Shown: positions 31,715-43,877, numbered from the stretch's first letter. The stretch is 64,000 nucleotides of DNA from Sipunculus nudus (GCA_026874595.1 CM049308.1:12418001-12482000); one strand, 5' to 3'. The notes: generated by a model from the sequence alone, not told the origin. Numbers and translations are program-made.

Positions 31715-34700
31715 AGGGAACCATGGAGCTTTTGTACATTCACCCATACTATCTTGAAACCGGCAGGAGCTAGCATCATCAAATTTTATGCAAAAAATTA
31801 GTCATCTAAAAAAATCCATCAGATTTTGCTTATTTTTTGGCCAACTGCATTTTCTTAGATTTTATATGGGAAAAGCTTAAAAACCTTAAAAATCTTCTTC
31901 TCAGAAACTGTTCAGCCAAATTGTTCATTATTTTACAGAAATGATTTCTGGAACAATCTCTCTCAAGTTTGTTTGAATGGATTAAGTTTTGTAATTTTTG
32001 GCTGAGTTACAGGAAATTGAACTTAGTTATCTGTCCAAAAAAGCATGCCAAAATAACAATCACAGAAACGGCTGAAGCTATCATCACCAAATTTTATGCC
32101 AATGTTGGTCACATGAGTCATATCTGAAATTAATTGCATCGACCTTTTTTGTACGGGGGTCATCAGTGCCCGTATCATATACTGATGGCCAGAAAAAACT
32201 TCTCTGAAACCATATGGCTTGTTTAATATCACACAGAAATGATCCTAGGGTAGTGCTTTCTGAAGTTTGTTCATATGGTCTCAGTTCAGTGACTTTTGGC
32301 GGAGTTATGGGAAGCTGAATAAATTTAGTCATATGCCATAACAGCCCTTTAAGCTCAGTGGCTACAAAGATCTTCTCAAAAACCACTGGGCCAAATTCTT
32401 AAATTTCACACATAAATTATCCTTAGATGTTGAAAATTCAAATTTGTTCAAATGGTTTTGATTCAGTGATTTTTGGCTGAGTAATGGGCAGCTTAACTTT
32501 GCCATTTTGCTGTATTTTCCCATATGAGTTAAAAACCTGCAAAACGATTTTTGACTGATGCCACTAAGGCCAATTTATTGAATATTTTACTAGAATAATC
32601 CCCTAAATAATTCTTATAATAATTGATCTTTTATGGTTCCAAAGAATGAATTTTGGCTTAATATAAAAATTGAACTGAGTGATTTTACCATATATGTTAG
32701 CTGTGTAAAGCAGATTCATCTAGCCTACCACCAGTTTATCAGCATCCGTTACATCATACCTCTAGACTTTTAGATTTCAGGTTATCTATGGTTAATTTTG
32801 ACAAGAATGGTTTTTAAAAGCTCTTAAAAAATGTAGATTTATGATTTTAGATATTCCTCATTTTTTGTATGGGGGTCATTGGTCATCTGTACATTAACCC
32901 ATAATTTCTCAGAAATAGTGGGAGCTACCATCCCCAGATTTTATGCAATAATCTGTCATATATCAAATGTTGTGGGATTCAGCTAATTTTTTTTTTGCTA
33001 TCTTCATTTACTTAGATTTTATAGGGGAAAAGCTGAAAAACCTTTAAAAGTCTTCTTCTTGTAAACGGTCCAGCCAAATTGTTCAATATTTTACAGAAAT
33101 GATCCCAGAGGCAAGCCCTCTCAAGTTTGTTCAGATGGTTTGCATTTTATGCATTTTAGTGAAATTACACAAATTTTAACTTAGTCATTTGGCCAAGTAA
33201 GCATACTGACATAGTAATCTCAGAAATGACAGCAGCTAGCATTACCAAATATTGTGCATTTGTGGTCACATGACTCATATTTGAAGTTGCAGATTTCATG
33301 GTGCCACCTATGTTGACCTGTTTTTTATGGACAAAAACCTCATAATTTTAGCCTCTTTCAGCTTAAAATGTTTATGATGAATTGTCAAGAATTATCCTAG
33401 GACGTGGTTCTTTCAATCATATCATAATGGATCGAGTTTGTTGATTTTTGGTTGAGTCATGAAAAGCTTAAGTTGGTCTTATGGCCATTATTATGTCTAT
33501 TTCAAACTTAGGACAGCAATAGTGTTCTTCTACAAAATTATTGTTTCAATTATAACTTCTGTAACATTGCATGAAATTATTCTAAGGCGGCATTTGTTCA
33601 AGTTTACTTGATTGATTTTTGGCAGAATTATTGGACCTTTAACAACAAAAGGAATGCATCTTTTATTGTTCTAGATATTTTGATAAAAAGTTTATGAATA
33701 TGTCAGCTTGAAAAAAAAGCATTTTAGCTAAAGTCTTTTAGTATGTGTAAACAGATTTACCGACAGGCCAAGATTGTGTCTGTATCTTTAAAAAGGTTGA
33801 GAAACTGCCAACTGTTTCAGATTTGGCAACAGATCAAGAGTTCATTCAGTGCAGCCAGGTATAGGTCAAGAGTTCAATCAGTGCAGCCAAGCAAGGCATA
33901 TGATCACCTCATGGATGACATGTGAACACCTCATGGGCACCATGTGGTCGCCTCATAGGTAGCATGGATCACCTCATGAGTATTATGTGATCACCTCATG
34001 TGTCATGCCCCTCAGGGCTGCATGTGGAGCCAATCTGTGAGCTTAATATGCAATGGTGTGGCTACTATTTCAGGTTTGGAAACAGGCCAAAAGTCAGTCT
34101 GGATCTATTTATAGCAATGGCAGACTGCCAACTGTATCAGAGTAGGCAACAGGTCAAGAGTTCACTCAGTGCAGCCAGGTATAGGTCAGGAGTTCACTTA
34201 GTGCAGTAGATGCATTCTATTTATAGCGTTGGCAGACTGCCCACTGCATCAGATTTGGCATCAAAGTTCAGCCTGGATCTATTTGTAGCTTTAGCAGACT
34301 GCCAACTGTGTCAGATTATGCAACAGGTCAAGAGTTCACTCAGTGCAGCCAGGTACAGGTCAAGAGTTCACACAGTCTAGTCAGGTGCAGGTCATGAGTT
34401 CAATCAGTGCAGTAGTCTGAGCCAGCAATTTGTCACAGTTCACCCGGGGCAACTGCCTTTCTTACCTAAGCCTGGTTAGCCCCATGCATCAGACTCAAGG
34501 GAAGTTTGATGTATTAGCCTGATATTTTGACCTGTCTATGTGTCTTTGATGGCTTTCTCGCTCACAAGACAGGTGTTGCCACCTAAAATGAATTTTGCAC
34601 AGTGTATGTGCCTGCTTATTTCTACAAAGGAATTTGATGATATATATATCAGCCTGAATTTGGGCATATTTATACATCAAATTGCTTTGTTGTATACAAG

Positions 34701-35029
34701 ACTTGTGGTGCCACCTACAATAATTTTTGCACAGTGTGTGGCCCTCCTTATATCTCAGGAGGGGTTTGATATATAAGTCTGAAATTGGGCATATGTATAT
34801 ATCTCTGATAGCTTTGTTGTATACAAGACTGGTAGTGCCAGCTACAATCATTTTTGTGTTGTGTGCACCCATGCCAGAATTTCAGCAGTGAGGTTTGTGT
34901 ACTTGTTTCTTATTCAAAATTTTTAGTACTTGCATTGTTCATATACATGAAAAGTAATGGTCCAGCATTTAAGCATTATACCTGGTGTATTTCCCAATGC
35001 ACAGGTTTGCATTAGGCCTGTAGTCCTTG
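31715..35029 (+). mobile_element. Family I repeat, copy I2 (~3.3 kb)
   Basis: It shares, in order and orientation, blocks with I3 at 40.6-45.1 kb: ACTATCTTGAAAC, TTGTTTGAATGG, ATGCCAATGTTG, CAGAAATGATCCTAGGGTAG, GTCATATGCCATAACAGCCC, TTTATCAGCATCC, TCAGATTTGGCAACAGATCA and CAAGACAGGTGT. It ends GCATTAGGCCTGTAGTCCTT and G before TT. The core also has a GTGATCACCTCATG array (33898-34005) and GTTCACTCAGTGCAGCCAGG units (33835-34420). Confidence 0.6.
33835..34420 (+). repeat. GTGATCACCTCATG and GTTCACTCAGTGCAGCC short-repeat blocks in I2
   Basis: About five copies of (G)TGATCACCTCATGGG with 24-28 base spacing precede several AGGTCAAGAGTTCACTCAGT units. Homologous but shorter blocks occur at 44440-44670 in I3, so both are part of the element. 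Confidence 0.65.
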
Positions 35030-35030
35030 T

Positions 35031-35310
35031 TAAGGCCTTGAAAAGGTCTTAAAAATGCCAGGAATCCTAACATGGGTCTTAAACAGGTCTTAAATTTGAT
35101 CTTACCCATCCTGATATAATGAATACGCACAGTTTGGTGTTCAAACATCAGCTGGACACAATTTTGGAGAAGTTGCTGCGATTACTTGTCAAAGAAAGAT
35201 CTACGTAGATCTCATTAGTTTTAAAGCATGGTAGGGCCATAAAAACTTTAATGCATAAATGGGTCTTAAATTTACTGTCAGCTGGTCTTAAAAAGGTCTT
35301 AAATTTGCAT
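35031..35310. repeat. GGTCTTAAA-rich repeat
   Basis: AAAAGGTCTTAAAAATG, GGGTCTTAAACAGGTCTTAA and GGTCTTAAAAAGGTCTTAAA cluster at both sides of about 280 bases. Such words mark dispersed repeats in several animal genomes. I cannot assign a superfamily. Confidence 0.45.
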
Positions 35311-35535
35311 TGCCAAGAGGTACAGATACCTTGTAATGTATTGTATAGTGAGGGAAGTATTATTATAGTTCTTTCATATTGTGAGATAATGGATTTTTAC
35401 AGCCCAATAAGGTTCCACCACTGATAGTTAACTTTTTTGTTGAACACGGTTAAATGCCAATACACCGAGGAATCAGTAAACAATTATTTAAGGTTTGATT
35501 TACTTTGAATGTTTGCATTTGAATTTTCTTTGTAG

Positions 35536-35640
35536 CCTGCCCGTCTGATTGCACAACTTGTGATGAGAAAGCTGATGGCACTGGAACGTCATGCACAGCT
35601 TGTAATAAGTTCTTCTATTTAGTCACTGGAACATGCTCAA
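35536..35640 (+). CDS. Coding exon 4: second furin-like cysteine-rich repeat
   Basis: Acceptor TTTTCTTTGTAG, donor GTAAGTTGT, length 105, phase 1-1. The encoded repeat is C-x3-C-x2-C-x10-C-x2-C-x10-C, including CPSDCTTC, SCTACNK and YLVTGTC. It aligns cysteine for cysteine with the previous exon. The C-x-x-C ... YL ... C tail is characteristic of furin-like repeats. It follows exon 3 in frame with no stop created at the junction (split codon TCC). The exon size and symmetry indicate the two repeats arose by exon duplication. Confidence 0.8.
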
Positions 35641-36175
35641 GTAAGTTGTTTGTTTCCTGATTGGAGTGGAGATGTATTACAATAACAGATAAATAGATTC
35701 ATAATACAATCCTGGTAGCTAAGGAGGCTTTACAGGAATTGATAGATTATTTCTGTATCAGTATTTCAGTGAACCTTTTTAGTCCCCTATAGTGCAGAAT
35801 TCATTGATTTCAAATTTAAACTTCTTCTTCCCATGTTTGCAATATATCACCAATATAGTCTATTGGCTGATTTTTTAAACTGACCTTTGGGCATAATACA
35901 AGTCCTAGGTGACATATTTGCACCTGATATTAATTTTGACCTTGACTTTTTTCAAACAACCAGGGCAAGACATTTTTATGTGCTTCAGTCTTGCCAAGTT
36001 TGTCAAGTAATATCTAGCTTTTTCTGACCGTACATGAAATTTTTACTTGTATATGCATTTAAAATTTCTTTTCTGCCTTTTCAGTATTTTTTTCTTTATT
36101 TTACTTGGAATTCACCTTTCATCATTGAAAAAATCCTCCATCTGTGTAACAGTGCAAAATATATTCCCCATACAG
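35641..36175 (+). other. Intron 5, 535 bp
   Basis: It starts GTAAGTTG. The proposed acceptor ATATATTCCCCATACAG has a short pyrimidine tract and is the weakest in the gene. No repeat boundary recognised. Confidence 0.4.
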
Positions 36176-36246
36176 AAAATAACTGCCCCAGTTGTAGAAA
36201 GACAGAATTGTATTTGCAGGGCCAAAATAAAAAGTGTCACCAGTAG
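36176..36246 (+). CDS. Candidate last coding exon: half furin-like repeat and stop
   Basis: Entered in phase 1 after CATACAG, it reads NNCPSCRKTE, LYLQGQNKKC, HQ, then TAG at 36244-36246. The CPSC ... LYL ... C pattern matches the second half of the two preceding repeats. The first half (C-x3-C-x2-C) is missing. With this exon the coding sequence totals 360 nt and ends cleanly, giving 119 residues and 15 cysteines. Alternatives: a decaying repeat exon that is skipped, or a gene continuing by another exon. A donor-like GTAGGA at 36243 would break the phase-1 rule. Confidence 0.45.
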
Positions 36247-36338
36247 GAGTAGGACTAAGCTAACTCGTTATGGGGCTGATTGGACTTTGACTAAAAATCT
36301 CTTTGTTGAAACCATGTCATTGCACTCACATATGCTAC

Positions 36339-36532
36339 AGGGTTTGTACACAACCTGAAACCTGGAATACTCATGGATATTCCAAATAATTTTTCCAGGT
36401 CTGGAAAAATGGGGATTTATTAATGTACACCTGGAATAAACCTTGAATTTTGGCTTAGGTCATTGTACATAGCCCAGCAGCTCCTTGTGATATCCATGGT
36501 GGCAAGTAATGTAGCCCGAGCAGGAGGTTTAA
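36339..36532. repeat. hAT-like end CAGGGTTTGTACA and CCTGGAA-rich repeat
   Basis: CAGGGTTTGTACACAACCTG followed by several CCTGGAA words resembles a dispersed repeat whose other end, GTATGTACCCTG, appears near 45507-45519. AATAAA at 36435-36440 is the first polyadenylation-type signal after the candidate stop, but it lies in this repeat, so its use is uncertain. Confidence 0.4.
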
Positions 36533-38049
36533 CTCTTTAACATTTGACAGCGCACTCTAAGCCCCGTCACGTGACATCCCCTCATCTGTTCATAACCGTC
36601 ACAATGCCCTCAGGTGGGACTCTAAGAACTCCCAGTTTTAGCTCAGTCTTGGAGGTAAAATTAACGTTGGACACAATTAGTTTTGGTTCTATACGGTTCC
36701 AGGACACCCGTATCGTAAAGTTGATAATTATTTATTTATTCACCTAGGAAATCTTCATAAATATTCATAAAATTCTAATTTAGACTGTTGGAAAGCTAAT
36801 TGGTTGAATGGCGTCGGCAATTGACACATGGGATGTCAACAAACGCGATGGTTCAGCTGACCGTGCCATATTGTTATGACAATAAACCATACCAAACTTC
36901 CACAAAAGATTGTTATTTATCTAAATTATTATCATTTTGGACTTGAAATGTGAATATTTCTCATTCCTTAAGACATTTTCTATGTTTATGTTGCATGTTA
37001 TGAAGGGTGTGCGATGTCATCAATTTTCAAGATGGCGGCCGTCGGACTTGCCGCTCAATAGACATCGTGCTTTGACAACTTTCAGTACATGTTTTGAACA
37101 AAATAAATATAAAATAATGTTCAATAAACTTTAGTTACTAAAATTTCGAGAATATTTGCTTATGTCTTACGATAAAAAAGACATCTGACATCGTTTTGAC
37201 ACTGGATAACCACAATGCAATGCGACAGGGATTTCCCTGTATGTTCTGTCACAGGCAACATAAAAGTGACATACGCTTTACCGGGAGTACCAAAACGATC
37301 CAAGTAAACATTATAAAGGTGGAAAATGTGTAGGAAAGTTTGATGTAACCATTCTGTCAGACTTTTGTCAATTTTCCATTGGATTTTATACATATTTGAT
37401 GAGTAAATCTGTATTTTTTTTCTTCACTTTTCTTTTAAGTTCACCTGGTCTTAATTAGTTTTCCATACCTGAACAGGTGGGATGTGGCAATTTGATCCTT
37501 ATTTGAAATCAACAGTATATTTCATGTGAAATATACAATTATTATTCTTATACATTTCTTGGAACAAATCATATATGGTTTTGTCTAATTTATTTCAGCA
37601 CTCCACACCTACATAACATTAACAATCTTAATCATATTTCATTAACCTGTTTTTCCTAGATCTTCCATGACAATACACCTGGTACTGGCGGATGATAATT
37701 CCCTTATTGGTCCTAAATTCTACAATTTCTTCACTGGGATATACTGCAGACATTCATGTAAAATATGCTAAAACAACAAAGACACTATACTTACCTGAAT
37801 TTACCTGATTTACCTGGCTCTATTATTAGATATATGTGAAATTTATGATTGATTAAGTCATTAACCTCTTGCTTGGTATCTCTGTAAAATGTGTTGAAAA
37901 TTTCATAAGGATGCACCAAAAACTGATAAAGTTATCAGTCATGACATTAATGTACAGTGTGTCAAAATTCAAAGTGTGAGAAACCAAAAAATAATCTGAA
38001 CATGCAGTAAGGGGGTGTTTTGTGACAACCAGATACAAACAGTAAAGGG
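36533..38049. mobile_element. Candidate family G element, copy G2 (1.5 kb), TTAA-flanked
   Basis: TTAA at 36529-36532 precedes CTCTTTAACATTTG. CAAACAGTAAAGGG precedes TTAA at 38050-38053. The ends match G1/G3 partially. A 4-bp TTAA duplication is the piggyBac signature. No transposase was recognised in the interior. An AAGATGGCGGCC word (a YY1-type site) lies at 37029-37040. The short frames inside (36544, 36937, and 37160 on minus) are not recognised. Confidence 0.5.
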
Positions 38050-39073
38050 TTAAAGACTAATAGGATGAGTAAGTATTAGATTGTTCAGTGTTGTTTTTAG
38101 CTCAGCTGACTATAAGTCATCTGAGCTATAGTCATGGTCCTTTGTCCGTCGTCCATCCGTCTGTCGGTCGGTCAGTCCGTCCGTCTGTAGATGTGGCACG
38201 TTTTGAAACCACAAGACCTAGGAATCCAAAATTCGGCATAATGTTAGATGTCCCCAAGATCTCCTACCAAGCCCAAAACTGGGTCTTTGCAAATTTGTTC
38301 CTTTGAGAAATTAAGGTAAAACCTCACAATTTTTTATTAAAAGCCTATTTTCACATTTCAGGACGGCCTAATATCAAAACCACTCATCCGTTTTTCCTCA
38401 TATTTACCATAAATATTCCTCTATATATTTTCTATGTACATGCCAGAAATTGTGTCTGTATTATATAATTTAAAAAAGTTATGGGCCAAAACATAATGCA
38501 TTTTGTAAAAAATCAGGAAAGATATTTGATCACTTAACACAAAACATGTTTAAGCAATGGACTTTTCTTCCAGTAATATAACTTTAATTAATCAAAATTA
38601 AATTGTATACCCAAAATTGGATCAAAACCTTTTAAATTTTTTTAAATATTAACAAAAATTAAAATTTGGTACCTTAAATTTTGCCCAACTTTTACTATGG
38701 CACGTTTTTTTCCTGTAAGTACTGTGGATTTTTCAATTTTCACAGCATGATGTTGTTAGCATTTTGTCTGTTAACACCAAAAATTTCAACTCAGTTGATC
38801 AAAAACTGTAGATTTTAAAGCACCATGTAACATATTGTTAACATCAAGCTAGTGTAATGCAGTATGCAAGAGCTCAGCTCCCCAGCTTCAGCTCTCAGTT
38901 CCTAAAATTTGGCATACAATTAGATGTCTCCAAAATCCTCTACCATGACAAGAATTTGGTCACTAGGACTTAATACCTTTGAGATATTAATCAAAAACTT
39001 CATTTTTTCCATTTAAAACCCATTGTTACACTTCAAGACTTGCCTAATATCAAAACGACTGATCTGACTTTAA

Positions 39074-39339
39074 CCCTTTACTGTTTACAAGCCACTAAAG
39101 AGCACTCTAAATGGGCAACTAGAATGCCATGATATGTATAGATTCTTTCAGGACAAAAATTTTGCATATTACTTCTAAGTTTCAATGATTTTGAATTTTC
39201 TTCAGCAAACCCTCTTAGTGGGAACTGTTGAAAATTTGATAAAGATACAAAAAAAGCTTGAAAAGATATGGCTGTTAGTATAAATATAAATAGTGTCAGA
39301 ATTTGTCGGAAATCTAAAATAAATGTAAACAGGAAAGGG
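39074..39339. mobile_element. Family G MITE, copy G3 (266 bp), TTAA target duplication
   Basis: TTAA (39070-39073), CCCTTTACTGTTTACA at the left, TGTAAACAGGAAAGGG at the right, TTAA (39340-39343). The interior is the reverse complement of G1 with modest divergence. The open frame 39078-39374 on the minus strand covers it and is spurious. Confidence 0.8.
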
Positions 39340-41535
39340 TTAATCATATGTAATATACATATTTTTCTATACATTTTCTATGGACATGCCAGAAATGATG
39401 TCAGTATTGCGTAATTGTTTTAAGTTATGGGCCTAAACATAATGCATTTTGTAAAAAATCAAGAAATATATTTACTCCCTTAACAAGAGGATTGCTGAAG
39501 CTAGAGACTTTTTGTCAGGGATGTAACATTATTTAATCAAGATTCAATTGAATACCCAAAATTAGTTCTGAATTTTTCAAATTTTATAAGTTATTAGTAT
39601 AAATATAAAATTAGTACCTTAAATTTTGCCCAACTTTGACCATGGCACGTTTGTTTCCTGTGAGCACTGTTGATATAATTTTCATATCATGCACACATAA
39701 GGATTTAAGCTTTTTTGTTTAGAAAGCTGAAAGAAATTTGCCAAAAATTGTAGCTTTTATTAAAGTTTTTATGAGACCGTGTCAGACCTTGGCTCTCTCT
39801 AGACCCTCTTGAGTCACCTGTATGTTGACCTTGTTGAACTTTCAGCAAAAAATGCATCCTTGAGGCGAGGCATAAACTGGGGCAGCCAGGCAGCTTATGG
39901 CCAGCCACAGTTGATCCAGGTGTCCAACCCAACTCGTCTAGTAGTTTTAACCAACAACATAACAATAAACAATAAATTAATGAATTTTTATTGGTTTTTA
40001 ATAACAAATTAAAGAAAAATAGAAAAGGAATTTGTTAGTTGATTATAACAGGAAATTAACTTCCAGTAACTGATAATATAAGAATCTTGTATCGATGGAT
40101 AGAATGTCACATAATCAAAATAACACCATGCAGTCACCTATGGTATTTTTCAGTTCAATTTCAATGATAAAAAAAATAAATCATATTATTCATTACTAAT
40201 CATTAGGGATCATATGAAGGAAATTAATGATAGACAAAGATGCAGTTGATAATATTAATCTAGATTCCTACTGTGTCTAGTGTGTACATTGATGTTAAAT
40301 TAGTCCAAAATGAATATATTACATTTATTTTTATTTAGTATAAATAAAAGCCATAAAACCAGGTACTTATGATCATTATTCAAATGTGTGAATTTTGTAT
40401 ATTCTGGATTCTCAACACCATTGTTTGGTGAAAACTGAATAAATACCAGACATGTGCTAATACTTTGCAATTGTATTTAAATACGAATATGAATATGTAC
40501 TCCATTATAAAATTTCTTTCATAAGATTGGGAATTCAGGTAAAAATGAAAGTATATGAGTACCAGTTTCTCTTTTTATTTTTAATAAAAATTATATTTGG
40601 GACAATATTTGTAATTTTTAGCAAACCTGTGAGCTTATGCAATGGTTTGGAGTCGTCCGTCGTCTGTACGTTAACCAATGCTATCTTGAAAACAGCAAGA
40701 ATTAGCATCACGAAATCTTATGCATAAAATAAGTCATCTAAAAAACTCTATCGGATTTTGCTTATTTTTTGGCAAACTGCATTTCCTTAGATTTTATAGG
40801 GAAAAAGCTTAAAAAATCTTCTTCTCCGAATCTGTTCAGCAAATTGTCCAATATTTTACAGAAATGATTCCTGGAACAGTCTCTCTCAAGTTTGTTTGAA
40901 TGGTTTAAGTTTGGTGATTTTTGGCCGAGTTACAGGAAGTTGGACTTAGTCATCTGTCAAAAAAAGCATACTAAAATTACAATCTCAGAAACGGCTTGAG
41001 CTATCATCACCAAATTTTATGCCAATGTTGATCACATGAGTCATATCTGAAATTGAGGTATTGGTGGGGCCACCTGCATCGGCCTTTTTTGTACAGGGGT
41101 CATCAGTGCCTGTATCATACTGACAGCTACAAATAACTTCTTCTCTGAAACGAAATGGCCAAATTGTTTAATATCACACAGAAATGATCCTAGGGTAGTG
41201 CTTTGTGAAGTTTGTTCAAATGGTCTCAGTTCAGTGACTTTTGGCTAAGTTATGGGAAGCTGAATTTAGTCATATGCCATAACAGCCCATTTTAGCTAAG
41301 TGGCTACAAAAATCTTCTCCTCAAAAACCACTGGGCCAAATTCTTAAATCTCACACATCAATTATCCTCAGATGTTGATAATTCTAGTTTGTTCAAATGG
41401 TCTCAGTCCAGTGACTTTTGGCTGAGTTACGGGAAGCTGAATTTAGTCATATGCCATAACAGCCCATGTAAGCTATGTGGCTAAAAAAATCTTCTCAAAA
41501 ACCACTGGGCCAAATTCTGAAATCCCACACATTAA

Positions 41536-42376
41536 TTGTATCCGCCAAAACAGTTTTGCGGATACTATTTTTTCAGCTGCACGCCGCAGCCGCCATGTAG
41601 GTGTCCAGAGAACTCCTCCGTAACCGCTGGGTGGAATTTTACGAAACCTGGGATTATGTTCGGTTCACATGTGAACTGCTGCGCCCCAATTTTGTTTTGA
41701 CCTCTGACCTTTCCTCTGCGTCCGTTTGTGCGTCTGTTTCCACACATAAACCCACATATCTCGGGAACCGTTTGACCCATCCGGAAATTTTTTTTGCACA
41801 AATGAAGCCCTTGGAGAGCTTTATAACATACACAAAAAATGGTGGCGCCACCTGCAACCATGTTTGCACAGTGTCCATCTGTTTGTCTGCCTTGGGTTAA
41901 AATCACTCATATCTCAGCAGTGGTTTGACTAATACACCTGAAATTCGGCATGCTTATACATCCTGGATAGCTTTTCTGATTTTATGACGGGTGGCGCCAC
42001 CTACAATCAAGTTTACCCCGCAGACATCCAAGCTCATATCTCGGGAACCGTTTGACCGATCAGGAAAATTTTTTTGCACAAATGTAGCCCTTGGAGAGCT
42101 TTATAACATACACAAAAAATGGTGGCGCCACCTGCAACCATGTTTGCACAGTGTCCATCTGTTTGTCTGCCTTGGGTTAAAATCACTCATATCTCTGCAG
42201 TGGTTTGACTAATACACCTGAAATTCGGCATGCTTATACGTCCTGGATAGCTTTTCTGATTTTATGACGGGTGGCGCCACCTGCATTCTAGTTTATGTAG
42301 CAGATATCCAAGCTCATATCTTGGGAACCCTTTGACCGATTGGGCCAAAGTTTTGCATGTGTATAGTTCTCACATA
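41536..42376 (+). mobile_element. Family C element, copy C2, 3'-truncated
   Basis: It starts TTGTATCCGCCAAAACAGTT and shares the C1 core (CCCTTGGAGAGCTTTATAAC, GGTGGCGCCACCTGC). It breaks off at TATAGTTCTCACATAG, after which family I sequence (TTATGGGAAGCTGAA) resumes. The 3' third and the CTAG end are missing, probably by deletion or recombination. Confidence 0.65.
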
Positions 42377-42692
42377 GTTATGGGAAGCTGAATTTAGTCA
42401 TATGCCATGACAGCCCATGTTAGCTAAGTAGCTACAAAAATCTTCTTCTCAAAAACCACTGGGCCAAATTTTTAAATCTCACACATTAATTATCCTTAGA
42501 AGTTGATAATTCAAGTTTGTTCAAATGGTTTTGGTTCAATGATGTTTGGCTGAGTTATGGGAAGCTGAACTTTGCCATTTTGCTGTATTTCCCATATGAG
42601 TTATAAACCTACAAAACTTTTTTCGACTGATGATACTGAGGCCAGTTTGTTTAATATTTTGCAAGAATAATTCCCTGAATCATTCTAATAAT

Positions 42693-43877
42693 AATTGAAT
42701 CAGCCAAAGCAGAGTTTTGCGGATACTATGTTTTCAGCTGAACGCGGCCGCCACCACAGCGTAGGTATCCGGAGAACTCCTCCGGAACCGCTGGATTGAA
42801 TTTTTCGAAACCCGGGATAATGTTCGGGTCACATGTGAACTGCTGCGCCCCGATTTTGTTTTGACCTCTGACCTTCCCTCTGCGCTCTGCGTCAGTTTGT
42901 GCGTCTGTTTCCACACATAAACCCACATAACTCGGGAACCGTTTGACCGACCCGGAAAATTTTTTTGCACAAATGTAGCCCTTGGAGAGCTTTATAACAT
43001 ACACAAAAAATGGTGGCGCCACCTGCAACCATGTTTGCACAGTGTCCATCTGTTCATCTGCCTTGGGTTAAAATCACTCATATCTATGCAGTGACTTGAC
43101 TAATTCACCTGAAATTCGGCATGCTTATACATCCTGGATAGCTTCTGATTTTATGACAGGTGGCGCCACCTTCATTCACCTTTACGCTGCAGACATCCAA
43201 GTTCATATCTCGGGAACTGTTTGACCGATCAGGAAAATTTTTTTGCACAAATGTAGCCCTTGGAGAGCTTTATAACATACACAAAAAATGGTGGCGCCAC
43301 CTGCAACCATGTTTGCACAGTGTCCATCTGTTCGTCTGCCTTGGGTTAAAATCACTGGTATCTCTGCAGTGGTTTGACTAATTCACCTGAAATTCGGCAT
43401 GCTTATACATCCTGGATAGCTTTTCTGATTTTATGACGGGTGGCGCCACCTACAATCAAGTTTACGCTGCAGACATCCAAGCTCATATCTCAGGAACCTT
43501 TTGACAGATTGGGCCAAAGTTTTGCATGTGAATAGTTCTCACATAGCTCTATATCATACGCTAAACTGGTGGCGCCACCTGGAACCCTTTTTTGCACAGC
43601 GTCCATCTGTTTGTCTGCCAAGGGCAAAAATCACTCATATACATGTAATGGTTTGACTTAGCTGCCTAAAATTTTGCATATGTATTCAACTTGGACGGCT
43701 TTCTGGATTTTGTGGTAGGTGGTGCAACCTACATACACAATTTGGCTGCAGACATCCATGCTAATATGCAACACTTCACTCTATTTCCCCTTTCCACTCA
43801 ATCCATGCCTCACTTCACCTGTTCCACTCTGATTTAGGCTGATACAAGTAGTCGCTTGTTGACTACCCTTATTCTAG
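42693..43877 (+). mobile_element. Family C element, copy C3 (1.18 kb)
   Basis: The degraded start TTGAATCAGCCAAAGCAGAG, GTTTTGCGGATA is followed by the core and the end CTTATTCTAG. Host I sequence is ATAATAATTG before and TTGTCTTTTATGG after. The empty site in I2 near 32625 reads ATAATTGATCTTTTATGG, so the insertion lies at TTG. Confidence 0.65.

Larger units (their letters stand above)
31282..35535 (+). other. Intron 4, 4254 bp, phase 1
   Basis: From GTAAGTACA to TTTTCTTTGTAG. It is mostly occupied by family I copy I2 (about 31715-35029), then a GGTCTTAAA-rich block (35031-35310). No further cysteine-rich exon was seen in it. Confidence 0.6.

Noticed and set aside
36034-36246. 70-codon frame with its own ATG at 36034 as an independent gene
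   Set aside because: Only its last third resembles the cysteine repeats, and that part is better explained as an exon entered at 36176 in phase with the upstream exons.
36256-36358. Tail of the 103-codon frame ending at 36358 as a continuation of the cysteine-rich protein
   Set aside because: It is in a different reading frame from the cysteine-repeat exons and runs into the CAGGG-type repeat; no cysteine pattern.
41565-43381. Several 70-113 codon frames on both strands with near-identical translations
   Set aside because: They recur with the family C core in C1, C2 and C3 and on both strands; the similarity is at DNA level and no protein domain is recognisable.
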